A stretch of DNA of 64,000 bases from Clostridia bacterium (GTDB lineage Bacteria > Bacillota > DTU086). Below the pieces are notes generated by a model that saw only the letters and a list, made by a program, of their open reading frames with translations, was not told the DNA's origin and did not search any database. The position numbers and the translations under genes were made by a program. This document shows positions 26,133 through 34,508 of the stretch, piece by piece; position 1 is the first letter of the stretch, and each line of letters begins with the position of its first letter. The DNA is taken from assembly GCA_012523575.1 (NCBI GenBank), contig JAAYIF010000032.1, forward strand, positions 1-64,000, given 5' to 3'.

Positions 26133-26921
26133 ATGGACAATACATTGGAGCAGCGGGTTTTGTTTTTAGCGGATGAATTTGTACAAATATTAATTGACTT
26201 ATATGATGCCGAACCGGAAAAGGAAAAAGAGTTAATTTTTAAAGGGGAAGAAATTTTCTTTGAATTGGCTCAGGAAGCGTTGAAAATTCTGCAGGGTAAA
26301 AGGGAATACCTTGAGACTATGCTTAAACAGCTGGTGGCTCAGAAGCTGCCGTCTCACATAATAATGGATAGTTTTGAGGGATTTGAGGAAAAAATGCAGT
26401 ACTTAATTCAAAGGAATTTAGATAAGATTCAGGAACAGCTCATGGCAAATATGGGGAATGATTTTGAAGATATAAATGACGAAGCTTCGGATATGACAGT
26501 TAAAGGACGCGCGGATATATTGGAAGATAATGAGCCCGATGAAGAAAGGGAAGAAGAAAAGTTCATCGAAAAAGATGATACAGTCTATGCTGAGAAAACC
26601 TGTGTGAAGAGTTCCATGGAAGACCTTATTAAAAAGTTGTTCCCCAAGGAAGAATTGGTAAAGGATTATAAAATAGATAATGTAATTTTAAAATATTATC
26701 TTCCCGGGTTAGGATTGGCCTTTTGGGGGAGCTCTAATATGCGCAAGGGTTATATTAATGTAATGGAAATGTGCTGTGAAAAGGAAGGAATTTTATTACT
26801 GAAGATAAATCCCCAAAAGGTTGAGAATTATAAAAGGTTGAAAAGGGAAATTAAACACATATTAGCCCAAAAAGATTCAGTAGATAAAAGGATTTTTGAT
26901 TTATCTAAAGAATATATTTAA
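26133..26921 (+). CDS. Hypothetical acidic protein
   Basis: 262 residues, family not recognised. Residues 1-110 are helical with heptad-like spacing. Residues 118-160 are very acidic and low in complexity (NEPDEEREEEKFIEK). Residues 185-262 look like a separate alpha/beta domain (YYLPGLGLAFWGSSNMRKGY, then a C-terminal helix). No signal peptide or membrane segment. Its start codon sits directly behind the hairpin at 26101-26127. Confidence 0.75.
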   Translation: MDNTLEQRVLFLADEFVQILIDLYDAEPEKEKELIFKGEEIFFELAQEALKILQGKREYLETMLKQLVAQKLPSHIIMDSFEGFEEKMQYLIQRNLDKIQEQLMANMGNDFEDINDEASDMTVKGRADILEDNEPDEEREEEKFIEKDDTVYAEKTCVKSSMEDLIKKLFPKEELVKDYKIDNVILKYYLPGLGLAFWGSSNMRKGYINVMEMCCEKEGILLLKINPQKVENYKRLKREIKHILAQKDSVDKRIFDLSKEYI

Positions 26922-26949
26922 AACTAATTATTTTATTTATGTTGAAAGT

Positions 26950-27210
26950 TTCGTGACGTTAAAAGCTGTGAAGGGGCCAAGCCGTAACTGTTTTTTACAG
27001 AGAGCCGTGTACGCTGAGAAACGGTAAAAACAGTTACTGCAAGCCATCCCGGAGCTGCTGGTGATTTAAGCCTTGCCGGTTGACCCCGTTATCGAGTCTT
27101 GTTTAGAGGGGGGCTGCCCGTTGGTGGTTTTATACTATACCTAAGGGGCAGTCAACTAGGGTGGTACCGCGAGAAAATTCTCGTCCCTTGGGGCGGGAAT
27201 TTTTATTTTA
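26950..27210 (+). promoter_or_regulatory. T-box leader, alanine specifier (GCC)
   Basis: Stem I is seen as GTAACTGTTTTT (26984-26995) pairing with AAAAACAGTTAC (27026-27037), enclosing AGAGAGCC. The specifier, aligned on the glyQS pattern (triplet then A-T/U-C-C), reads GCC at 27043-27045, an alanine codon. The T-box AGGGTGGTACCGCG is at 27158-27171; its UGGU bulge matches an A discriminator, as in tRNA-Ala. The terminator AAATTCTCGTCCC / GGGCGGGAATTT (27175-27202) plus TTATTTT completes it. Uncharged tRNA-Ala should allow transcription of the two genes downstream. Confidence 0.93.
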
Positions 27211-27233
27211 GGAGGGTGGAGGTGTAAGTTGTA

Positions 27234-27716
27234 ATGCGTAAGGAAATTTTGGAACTTTTAGAAACTGACAGCAAACTGACTCCTTATCAAATTGCAACAA
27301 TGCTAGGCATGGATAAGTCCAAGGTTGAGAAGGAAATAGAAACTATGGAAGAAGAAGGAATTATCCTTCAATACAGCACACTGATTAACTGGGAAAAAGT
27401 AGGTAATGAACAGGTTTCTGCATTAATAGATGTGAAGGTGATACCCCAGAGGGGGGTTGGTTTTGATGATATTGCGGAAAGGATATATCGATTCCCCGAG
27501 GTGCGTTCTGTAATGCTTATGTCAGGAAGCTATGATCTTTCCGTGGAGGTTACGGGAAGGAATATAAAAGAAGTGGCACAGTTCGTAGCCCAAAAATTAG
27601 CAACCCTAGAACATGTTCAGAGCACCGTGACCCATTTTGTTCTAAAAAGATACAAACAACATGGTGTTATTCTTGATAAAAAGGAAAAAGATCGCCGGCA
27701 GGTGATAAGTCCATGA
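27234..27716 (+). CDS. AsnC/Lrp family transcriptional regulator
   Basis: 160 residues. An N-terminal helix-turn-helix (LTPYQIATMLGMDKSKVEKEI) and a C-terminal RAM domain (about 70-145) with the effector-site region VMLMSGSYDLSVEV. Lrp-type proteins bind amino acids and regulate their metabolism. It is co-transcribed with the aminotransferase behind an alanine T-box and overlaps it by ATGA, so alanine or a related amino acid is a plausible effector (inference). ATG at 27234 after GGAGGTGTAAGTTGTA. Confidence 0.93.
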   Translation: MRKEILELLETDSKLTPYQIATMLGMDKSKVEKEIETMEEEGIILQYSTLINWEKVGNEQVSALIDVKVIPQRGVGFDDIAERIYRFPEVRSVMLMSGSYDLSVEVTGRNIKEVAQFVAQKLATLEHVQSTVTHFVLKRYKQHGVILDKKEKDRRQVISP

Positions 27717-28915
27717 ATGTGAAAAAGGCCAATAGAATTTCTCCTTTGGTGAAAAACCTTCCTCCTTCGGGAATTAGAAAATTTTTTGATTTGGTTGCCA
27801 ATACGAAAGGTGTTATATCTTTGGGGGTTGGAGAGCCAGATTTTGTTACACCCTGGCATATTCGCGAAGCCTGTTTTTATTCATTGGAGCAGGGCTATAC
27901 AATGTACACATCCAATTGGGGTTTGCCGGAATTAAGAAAGGAAATTTCAAAATTTTTGTATGAGCGATATGGCCTTGGATACAACCCCGAGAACGAAATT
28001 GTTGTTACGGTGGGGGCCAGTGAGGCTGTCGACCTGGCTCTACGCACAATTATTATGCCAGGAGATGAAGTAATTATACCGGAGCCAACTTATGTTTCTT
28101 ATAAACCCTGTGCCGTTTTGGCTGGAGCCGAGCCTGTAACGGTTCAGACATCTTATGAAAACGAATTTAAATTAAAGGAAGAGGATTTAAATGAAAAAAT
28201 AAATTCCAGAACTAAGGCATTAATTTTATGTTATCCCAACAACCCCACCGGGGCTATTATGGAAAAAGAGGATTTAGAAGGAATAGCCAGAATTGCAGTG
28301 CAGAACGATTTAATTGTAATTTCCGATGAGATATACAGCGAGTTGACTTATAAAGGCTCCCATGTTTCCATTGCATCTTTTCCTGGAATGAGGGAAAGGA
28401 CAATAGTAATAAACGGCTTTTCAAAGGCTTGGGCAATGACAGGTTGGAGAATAGGATTTGCTGCCGGGCCCCGGGATATTATCGAGGAAATGGTAAAAAT
28501 TCATCAGTACACAATTTTGTGTGCCCCGGTCATGGGCCAGATGGCGGCCCTTGAGGCATTAAAAAATGGCAGTGAAGAAGTTGAGAAGATGGTTACCCAA
28601 TACAATCAAAGAAGGCGCTTTGTGGTGAGCAAATTGAGGGAAATGGGGTTAGAATGTTTTGAACCCAAGGGAGCTTTCTATGTGTTTCCCTCTATAAAAA
28701 GTACGGGGATGTCATCGGAGGAATTTGCCGAGGAACTGCTGAAGAAGGAAAAGGTGGCAGTGGTACCTGGCAGTGCTTTTGGGAGATCAGGAGAGGGGCA
28801 CATACGCATTTCCTACGCTGCATCATTGAAAAACCTTACCAAAGCACTGGACAGGATGGCTAACTTTCTCGACAGCTTAAATAAAAATATAGTGGACAGG
28901 GTTATGGAGAACTAG
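27713..28915 (+). CDS. Class I/II PLP-dependent aminotransferase, probably alanine-forming
   Basis: 400 residues, fold type I. YPNNPTGA, SDEIYSELTY and the PLP-binding lysine in NGFSKAWAMTGWRIGF are intact, with an arginine near the C-terminus (HIRISYA) for the substrate carboxylate. The sequence alone places it among aspartate/alanine/aromatic aminotransferases. The alanine-specific T-box upstream suggests it makes alanine, which would make it an AlaA-type enzyme; that assignment is inferred from regulation. Confidence 0.9.
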   Translation: MNVKKANRISPLVKNLPPSGIRKFFDLVANTKGVISLGVGEPDFVTPWHIREACFYSLEQGYTMYTSNWGLPELRKEISKFLYERYGLGYNPENEIVVTVGASEAVDLALRTIIMPGDEVIIPEPTYVSYKPCAVLAGAEPVTVQTSYENEFKLKEEDLNEKINSRTKALILCYPNNPTGAIMEKEDLEGIARIAVQNDLIVISDEIYSELTYKGSHVSIASFPGMRERTIVINGFSKAWAMTGWRIGFAAGPRDIIEEMVKIHQYTILCAPVMGQMAALEALKNGSEEVEKMVTQYNQRRRFVVSKLREMGLECFEPKGAFYVFPSIKSTGMSSEEFAEELLKKEKVAVVPGSAFGRSGEGHIRISYAASLKNLTKALDRMANFLDSLNKNIVDRVMEN

Positions 28916-28927
28916 CTAGGCTTAAAG

Positions 28928-29752
28928 TTATTCCATGGCTATCTTTTTTACAAGAACGTTTATTTCAAGGACATAAAGATTGGTCATATGCCCTATGGCA
29001 TCTTTAACAGCTTCTTTAACCCTTTGAACAACTTTAGGATTGTAATAACCTTTTTTAACAGATAAGAGAAAGCTTATGTTTATACCTTCCGGGGTGGTTT
29101 TATTGCGAATTTGATAGATCCTATCTACACCTTCGATATTTTCAGCTGCAATGCTTATGATTTGATTTATGGCTGAATTGGCAATAAAAAAACTTCCATA
29201 ATAATTAAAAGTGGGCTGTACTACGGTTTGATCCACCATAAAATGTTTTTGTTTTTTACTTTCTGCTCTTCTTTTAAAAATTGTCGGCAACGGTTCTATC
29301 AACAGTCCTGAGAATCGCGATTTTACCTCCACCGTTGGAGCAGGTATTACGTGTTTTCCATGTTTTTGCCTTGTTCTTCTTGCTGCCTGAATTTCTTCTT
29401 CCGTTGCTATTTCGTTGATGTAAATGATTTCCGAGGGTTCGGGTAATTCCAGCCTTTGGCATATCTTGTTGATCATCCTTTTTGAAGTGCCAAGAATTAA
29501 TATTTTTGAAGGATTGATTTCTTTTATTTTATCCTTTACTTCTTGTGCATGTTGGTCATCGGTAAAAAATGCCGTTTTCATTGCTCCTATTTTTGTAGGT
29601 TGCCGTTTAGAAGAAATTCCGGCAATAATGTGATTGTCTTTAATGAGCAATCCATCATCAATTATCACGGAAATGGATTTTTCATTGGAAACCAGCAGAG
29701 CCCTGTGGCTTTTTCCGCTTCCCGGCGGGCCAACCAAAGCGATGGTTTGCAT
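28928..29752 (-). CDS. P-loop protein with C-terminal Asp23/Gls24-like domain
   Basis: 274 residues. Residues 8-15 are a Walker A loop (GPPGSGKS) and the first 120 residues look like an NTPase-type alpha/beta domain. Residues about 165-274 resemble Asp23/Gls24 (DUF322): FFIANSAINQIISIAAENIEGVDRI and VVQRVKEAVKDAIGHM. Asp23 proteins are envelope-stress-linked. The role of the fusion is not known. Convergent with the aminotransferase gene, 12 bases apart. Confidence 0.75.
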   Translation of the reverse strand: MQTIALVGPPGSGKSHRALLVSNEKSISVIIDDGLLIKDNHIIAGISSKRQPTKIGAMKTAFFTDDQHAQEVKDKIKEINPSKILILGTSKRMINKICQRLELPEPSEIIYINEIATEEEIQAARRTRQKHGKHVIPAPTVEVKSRFSGLLIEPLPTIFKRRAESKKQKHFMVDQTVVQPTFNYYGSFFIANSAINQIISIAAENIEGVDRIYQIRNKTTPEGINISFLLSVKKGYYNPKVVQRVKEAVKDAIGHMTNLYVLEINVLVKKIAME

Positions 29753-29854
29753 TTTCCTACCTCCAAAAGTATTCAGCTTTTAAATATTATAATCCAATTG
29801 AAGGGTTCCTTTAAAAAATCTTTAAAAGTAATTTGTCAGCTTGTTGACAAAAAT

Positions 29855-30048
29855 TATCTGCTGCGGTTTTCTCACTCCAGAAACTCACGCCGATTAAAAC
29901 CGGGCCGCCCCAATTCGGCGCCCATGCGAGAGAATGGCTGGTGCAAGCGTCCATGCTCGCGCCTCCCGACTTTAATCGACGTTCGTTAAGTCGTTTTGCA
30001 AACCGCGTCAGATACCCAATGAGATTTACTAAGATTATTTGTCTACAG
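29855..30048 (+). repeat. Dispersed palindromic element, copy B
   Basis: Outer arms TATCTGCTGCGGTTT and AAACCGCGTCAGATA; inner arms GCCGATTAAAACCGGG and CCCGACTTTAATCGAC; shared core GGGCCGCCCCAATTCGGC and right-side block CGTTCGTTAAGTCGTTTTGC. It lies in the divergent gap between the P-loop/Asp23 gene and the DnaD-like gene. Open frames crossing it are artefacts of the repeat. Confidence 0.88.
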
Positions 30049-30161
30049 CCTATTAAATGTAATTTATTTTTTATTCTTTGGAAAATACTGCAGGAAAAAA
30101 TTCAAAAATTGTCCAAATGTGTAAGTAAAGCTAATTAAAACTGTGAAGGGAGCTAGGTAAA

Positions 30162-30947
30162 ATGCAGCCAAGCAAAAGTAGTTTTTCAACATTATTTGCA
30201 ATGGAATTAATAAATGAGGGTGGTATTTGGCTCCCTAAAATTTTAATACAAAATTACATAAAAATGGGTCTTACGGATAGGGAAATGCTGCTGGTTATTC
30301 ATCTTTTAATATTAAAGTCAGAAAATAATGATTTGATAAGGCCGGAAGATATTTCCTGTTGCATGGAAATTGACGAGCAAGAAGTGGAGCTTTTAATTAA
30401 TTCCCTTGCCCAAAAGGGGATAGTAGATGTTGAATGCGGAGTAGACATACATACGGGGAAAAAAGTTATGCAGCTGTCAATGGAAGGTTTATACGATAAG
30501 CTCCTTGAGATATGGGGCTGTAATAAAGCTGTGGAGTATGAAAAAAAGAAAAATGTAAAAGATACGGATTTGGAAAAAGATGCTGATTTAAATTTAAATA
30601 AAAGTTACGAAGTTACAAGAATAGCTTCAAAGATATATCGCTGTTTTGAGAAAGAATTTGGTCGGCCCCTTTCCCCCATTGAAAGCAACCAAATACTAGA
30701 ATGGCTGCAAGGTGAAGGATATTCAGAAGAGCTGATTCTTGAGGCTTTAAAGAGAGCGGTGCTCAGGGGAGTTATAAATTTTAAGTATATTGACTCCATC
30801 TTAAGGGGCTGGGCAAAAAACAATCTTAGAACTGCAAAGGAAATTTCTGCATACGAAGAGAGCTTTTCCCAAAGGCATCAAGAAAAGAAGCTAAAGAAAA
30901 ATATGTCTAAACTGAAGAGTAAATATGAGGATATATACATAACTTAA
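30162..30947 (+). CDS. DnaD-like replication initiation protein
   Basis: 261 residues. An N-terminal winged-helix region (GIWLPKILIQNYIKMGLTDR, about 20-110), a charged linker, then a DnaB_2/DnaD C-terminal domain (about 165-235) with YRCFEKEFGRPLSP and FKYIDSILRGWAKNN. DnaD/DnaB proteins remodel DNA and help load the replicative helicase. The next gene encodes a DnaC/DnaI-like loader, which supports this role. Confidence 0.9.
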   Translation: MQPSKSSFSTLFAMELINEGGIWLPKILIQNYIKMGLTDREMLLVIHLLILKSENNDLIRPEDISCCMEIDEQEVELLINSLAQKGIVDVECGVDIHTGKKVMQLSMEGLYDKLLEIWGCNKAVEYEKKKNVKDTDLEKDADLNLNKSYEVTRIASKIYRCFEKEFGRPLSPIESNQILEWLQGEGYSEELILEALKRAVLRGVINFKYIDSILRGWAKNNLRTAKEISAYEESFSQRHQEKKLKKNMSKLKSKYEDIYIT

Positions 30948-30969
30948 TATTCCGGGGGGCGCTTTTGTT

Positions 30970-31698
30970 ATGATAAAGTGTAAAAAATGTGACGGTAATG
31001 GCATAGTTATAAAGGGAAATGTTGCATACCAATGCGGCTGTATTAAAAAGAGAATTATGGAGCTAAAGTATCAAGAATCCCGCCTGCCTTTAAAACTTCA
31101 ACGTTATACCTTTGAAAAATTTGATCTTAAATATTATCCCCAGGATGAATATCCTGCGGACAGTAAAAATGCCACCTATAGAGAAATTGCCCTGAATGCC
31201 CTTGAGGCTGCCAAAAAATTTGCTAAAAAAAATTCTGTGAGCGCTAGCGGGAAGGGATTGTTTTTTTGTGGAAATGTAGGCAGTGGTAAGACTTTTTTAT
31301 CCAGTGCCATTGCCAACTATCTATTGAGTAAAGGTCAGAGGGTTCTTTTTTTGGTGGTCCCGGATCTATTGGATGAAATTAGAGCCACGTACAATAAGGA
31401 ACCGGAAACTTCGGAATTAGAATTACTGCAGCATGCCAGAAATATTCCCGTACTAATCCTTGATGATTTGGGAGCGCACAATTACACCGACTGGACGCGG
31501 AATAAAATTTATTCCATTCTAAACAGCCGCCTCAATAATGAGCTGCCCACTGTGATTAACAGCAATTTGACCCTTGAAGAAATTGAGGAATACTTAGGTG
31601 AGAGAATAACATCGAGAATTGTTGAACTATGCGACATATATAGACTTTTTGTTCCCGTAGACATCAGACACATAAAAAATCTGGAGCGGAGAATGTAG
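30970..31698 (+). CDS. DnaC/DnaI-like helicase-loader ATPase
   Basis: 242 residues. An N-terminal cysteine cluster (CKKCDGNG then CGC) may bind zinc, as in DnaI. The AAA+ domain has Walker A GNVGSGKTFLSS at about 105-116, Walker B VLILDDLGAH at about 160, and the arginine-finger region ITSRIVELC. It should load the DnaB-type helicase with the DnaD-like protein 22 bases upstream. A terminator follows. ATG after CCGGGGGGCGCTTTTGTT. Confidence 0.92.
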   Translation: MIKCKKCDGNGIVIKGNVAYQCGCIKKRIMELKYQESRLPLKLQRYTFEKFDLKYYPQDEYPADSKNATYREIALNALEAAKKFAKKNSVSASGKGLFFCGNVGSGKTFLSSAIANYLLSKGQRVLFLVVPDLLDEIRATYNKEPETSELELLQHARNIPVLILDDLGAHNYTDWTRNKIYSILNSRLNNELPTVINSNLTLEEIEEYLGERITSRIVELCDIYRLFVPVDIRHIKNLERRM

Positions 31699-31719
31699 AA
31701 GATTAATGATTTTGCTTTT

Positions 31720-31767
31720 AAGAGCTTCGCAGGTAATTTAGAGGATTGTTGTTGAAGCTCTTTTTTT
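31720..31767 (+). terminator. Intrinsic terminator after the helicase-loader gene
   Basis: AAGAGCTTC (31720-31728) pairs with GAAGCTCTT (31754-31762) and leads into T7. The 25-base loop is long but the stem is perfect. Confidence 0.72.
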
Positions 31768-31792
31768 ATCCCTTTTAAAAAATTACAACTAT

Positions 31793-31820
31793 TTTACATT
31801 GTAATTATTTGTAATATGAT
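31793..31820 (+). promoter_or_regulatory. Sigma-A-type promoter for the SLC13 transporter
   Basis: TTTACA (31793-31798) and TATGAT (31815-31820) are 16 bases apart, 20 bases before the ATG and after a terminator. Confidence 0.6.
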
Positions 31821-31840
31821 AAAAAAAGAGGGGGGGTTAT

Positions 31841-33295
31841 ATGGGGGAAGGAAAAGAACCTACTTCTACTATTATAAGAATTAAAAGATTTAATAGGGAA
31901 TTAAACAATGCCTTATACACTATAGTTGCGGCTTTTTTGTGGGTTTTGTTTTTGCTTATTTTCCATGAAGTTGAATGGCCCATTAGGGTTACAACCGCTA
32001 CCACAGTAGCAGCAGTTTTCCTCTGGATATTTTCAAAGTTTTCCCTGGCTCTGGTATCTTTTATGGCAGTTACTGTTTTAATTATTACAAAAGCCATATC
32101 ATTAAATCTGGGATTAAGTGGCTTTGCTACGGGTTCCCTTTTTTTGATTTTAGCAGGGTTGATGATGGCTCAGGCCATTAACCATACTCAGTTCGCCCAG
32201 AGGACTGCCTATTTTGTATTGGGAAGATTTGGAGGAACCCCAAGGGGTGCTCTGGCAGGAATTTTTTTGATTTTACTTATTTTATCCTTTTTTGTTCCTT
32301 CCGCTGCCGTGCGGATAACTTTACTTTTGCCAACGGTTAAGGTAATGATAGAAAAGGCCGGGGAAAACTGCAATAAAAGAAACTTAACCTGTCTATTAAT
32401 AATAGGTCTTGCCTTTGGTGCCACGGTATCGGGTTCAGGGGTTCTCCCCGCAGCCTTGGCCAATGTAATGACGGCTGATCTTATTTACGATATAACCGGT
32501 GAGCGTATTACATATATTAAATGGTTTTTGTACTCTTTTCCCGTTAGTTTGGTTTTGCTTCCCATACTGTGGTTTATAATGGTTCATGTTTTTCCCACTG
32601 GAATGAAAGAATTTCCCGGTGGGGCGGAGGAATTCAGAAAAAGGTTGGCTATGATGGAGCCCTTTACGATAAAGGAAAAGAAATGCCTTGCCATTTTGGG
32701 GTTAGCAATGCTTTTATGGGTCACGGAGGGAATTCATGGACTGCACAGTGCGGTACCTGCCATGCTGGCCGTAATATTGTTTTGCATGCCGGGAATAGGT
32801 TTTATGGATTTTAAAAAAATGCTTTCCATTGATTGGAGTACCATTTTTCTGGTTGGCTTTACCCTTTCCTTAGGTGCTGCCTTAAATAATACAGGTACGG
32901 CAAACTTTCTGGCAGGACAGATTTTTAACAAATATTCCTTAGAAATACTGACTGTATCTCCAGCTCTAACGGTGTTTTTAGTAGCAACCTTTACTCAGAT
33001 TGTACACATTTTTCTTGGCAATGTTACTACCCTTGTGGTCACCCTAATCCCCTTAATTTCGCAAATAGCTTTTAAGCTCAACATTGATCCTGTTATGCTG
33101 GGATTGGTAACGGGGATAACGGGGTTACATGGTTTTTTGCTGCCTGTGGAAACCATTTCCAATATGGTGGTTTATGGCACAGGTTACCTACAGCCCTATG
33201 ATATGATTAAACCCGGTATTTTCATTACCCTGTTCAGTATAATTGCCCTTTCCCTGGCTGCATATCTCTGGTGGCCTATGGTAGGTTTAATATAA
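31841..33295 (+). CDS. SLC13/DASS-family anion transporter
   Basis: 484 residues with about 11-12 hydrophobic segments. The two-fold repeat shows SAAVRITLLLPTVKVMIEKAG and, in the second half, GNVTTLVVTLIPLISQIAF, the inverted re-entrant hairpins of the divalent anion:Na+ symporters. The substrate could be a dicarboxylate, sulfate or similar and cannot be told from this sequence. ATG at 31841 after a GAGGGGGGGTTAT ribosome-binding site. Monocistronic. Confidence 0.87.
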   Translation: MGEGKEPTSTIIRIKRFNRELNNALYTIVAAFLWVLFLLIFHEVEWPIRVTTATTVAAVFLWIFSKFSLALVSFMAVTVLIITKAISLNLGLSGFATGSLFLILAGLMMAQAINHTQFAQRTAYFVLGRFGGTPRGALAGIFLILLILSFFVPSAAVRITLLLPTVKVMIEKAGENCNKRNLTCLLIIGLAFGATVSGSGVLPAALANVMTADLIYDITGERITYIKWFLYSFPVSLVLLPILWFIMVHVFPTGMKEFPGGAEEFRKRLAMMEPFTIKEKKCLAILGLAMLLWVTEGIHGLHSAVPAMLAVILFCMPGIGFMDFKKMLSIDWSTIFLVGFTLSLGAALNNTGTANFLAGQIFNKYSLEILTVSPALTVFLVATFTQIVHIFLGNVTTLVVTLIPLISQIAFKLNIDPVMLGLVTGITGLHGFLLPVETISNMVVYGTGYLQPYDMIKPGIFITLFSIIALSLAAYLWWPMVGLI

Positions 33296-33419
33296 TTTGA
33301 TTTAAAAAAATATTTATTGAGCCCCATTTTTATGTAGACCTTGAAGTTTGATATTAATATAATTGTATTTACACAAAAGGTTATTTTGTTTAAAAAACTT
33401 CAAGGAGAGTTTAGCTTTA

Positions 33420-33638
33420 ATGAAAATTTTAAGAACTACCCATTATGGTTGGTGTAGTTGGTGCAAGATGAACATATTTATGACATGCTTTTTAACTGAC
33501 AGCGGAAGAAAACAAAACATTCAGGAAGAACCCATACACTGTCCAAAATGCAGGGAGTTTTTGGGACGATTAAACGTTAATGAAGGGTTTGAGGTTTTGT
33601 GTGTATTTTATGATTATTTAGGAAAACAGGCGCAATAA
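33420..33638 (+). CDS. Small cysteine-rich protein, possible zinc-binding
   Basis: 72 residues from the ATG at 33420; AAGGAGAG lies about 12 bases upstream. Cysteines occur as CSWC near residue 12, a single Cys, and CPKC near residue 42, suggesting a zinc ribbon. Family not recognised. A terminator at 33673-33698 follows. No membrane segment. Confidence 0.6.
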   Translation: MKILRTTHYGWCSWCKMNIFMTCFLTDSGRKQNIQEEPIHCPKCREFLGRLNVNEGFEVLCVFYDYLGKQAQ

Positions 33639-33672
33639 CTAATAAAGGAACAAAAGCAGTATTAAAGCAAGA

Positions 33673-33705
33673 AAGCAGCGATGGCTTTATCGCTGCTTCC
33701 CTTTT
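33673..33705. terminator. Bidirectional terminator
   Basis: AAGCAGCGAT (33673-33682) pairs perfectly with ATCGCTGCTT (33689-33698). CCCTTTTT follows on the plus strand. It lies between the small cysteine-rich gene and the 3' end of the minus-strand tRNA-Arg. Confidence 0.82.
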
Positions 33706-33719
33706 TAATGGATTCTTTT

Positions 33720-33796
33720 TGGCGCGCCCGGCAGGATTCGAACCTGCGGCCTCCGGACTCGGACTCCGTTACTCTATCCACCTGAGCTACGGGCGC
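33720..33796 (-). tRNA. tRNA-Arg (anticodon CCG)
   Basis: 77 nt including encoded CCA. Acceptor GCGCCCG/CGGGCGC with G discriminator, D arm GCTC..GAGT, anticodon loop GTCCGAG giving CCG (codon CGG), and T arm GCAGGTTCGAATCCTGC. The anticodon stem has one A-G mismatch at its outermost pair. Confidence 0.95.
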
Positions 33797-33897
33797 ATAC
33801 TGAATTTCAATGTTATTATACAGTAATAGGATATTCGCGTCAAACAAATGATTAAAGGTGATATCTATTAAAAAGTTTAGCTTTTTGATAAAAGGGA

Positions 33898-34088
33898 TAT
33901 GCTGCAGTTTTCTCACTCCTGAAACTCACGCCGATTAAAACCGGGCCGCCCCAATTCGGCGTCCATGCGAGAAAATGGCTGGTGCTTATCTTCTGCTTGC
34001 GCCTTCCGGTTTTAATCGATGTTCGTTAAGTCGTTTCGCAAACTGTATCAGAAACCTCATAAGATTTACTAAAGTAGTTTGTCGACAG
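33898..34088 (+). repeat. Dispersed palindromic element, copy C
   Basis: Same family as copies A, B, D and E: left arm TATGCTGCAGTTTTCTCACT, inner arms GCCGATTAAAACCGGG and CCGGTTTTAATCGATG, core GGGCCGCCCCAATTCGGC, right block GTTCGTTAAGTCGTTTCGCA. The outer right arm (AAACTGTATCAGAAA) is the most degraded. It lies between tRNA-Arg and a small gene. Confidence 0.87.
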
Positions 34089-34120
34089 TTTGACATTTAA
34101 AAATAAATACACTGATTCAT

Positions 34121-34149
34121 TTGTTTTTTTAGTTAATATGTGTTATACT
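34121..34149 (+). promoter_or_regulatory. Sigma-A promoter for the 40-codon gene
   Basis: TTGTTT (34121-34126) and TATACT (34144-34149) are 17 bases apart, with the extended TGT before the -10. Transcription would start near 34156. Confidence 0.75.
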
Positions 34150-34199
34150 GAAGATGACAAAAAATACTGTATACAAAAAACAAACAGGAGGTTCTTTGA

Positions 34200-34322
34200 T
34201 TGGATTACCTGGTGACGTGGATTGAGGGGGAAGAGGTAGCTTATCTGCTCGTGGACGAGAAGGATTTATGTCACCTGGGAGGTACCACAGAAAAAAACTG
34301 CATTATTACCCAGTTGAACTAA
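34200..34322 (+). CDS. Hypothetical 40-residue protein
   Basis: Starts at a TTG with AGGAGG eight bases upstream, an excellent spacing. The product begins MDYLVTWIEGEEVAYLLVDE and ends ITQLN; it is acidic, has two cysteines and no membrane segment. A promoter (34121-34149) and a terminator (34394-34421) make it a stand-alone transcription unit. I recognise no family. It could also be a leader peptide, but no regulated gene follows before the terminator. Confidence 0.6.
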   Translation: MDYLVTWIEGEEVAYLLVDEKDLCHLGGTTEKNCIITQLN

Positions 34323-34393
34323 AAAGGACTCATTGATTAATTATCCCTATTTGTCTGCTGTATAATTTTTCTACTGCATTCATACTTAATTTT

Positions 34394-34422
34394 AAAGCAC
34401 CGGTTCTGCCGGTGCTTTTTTG
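34394..34422 (+). terminator. Intrinsic terminator after the 40-codon gene
   Basis: AAAGCACCGG (34394-34403) and CCGGTGCTTT (34409-34418) form a perfect 10-bp stem with a 5-base loop, followed by further T residues. Confidence 0.9.
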
Positions 34423-34508
34423 TTTATTTTTCTTGCACCCATGGGAAAAATTAGATATGATCAGCTAGAATCAAAGAAAAATAAAAGATGGATGGTGTTT
34501 TTAACCCT

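Noticed and set aside
27040-27046. Lysine (AAG) as the T-box specifier
   Set aside because: Alignment on the glyQS leader, with the triplet followed by A-U-C-C, puts GCC at the specifier position; the A discriminator also fits tRNA-Ala.
29543-30138. Open frames crossing repeat copy B, with a peptide like NSRRLKPGRPNSAP
   Set aside because: The same peptide appears in copy E only because the DNA repeat is shared; frames are broken in copies A, C and D and there is no ribosome-binding site.
34261-34300. T-box-like GGGAGGTACCACAG within the 40-codon gene
   Set aside because: It lacks the conserved GGGTGGNACCGCG bases and has no Stem I upstream; it reads as coding sequence.
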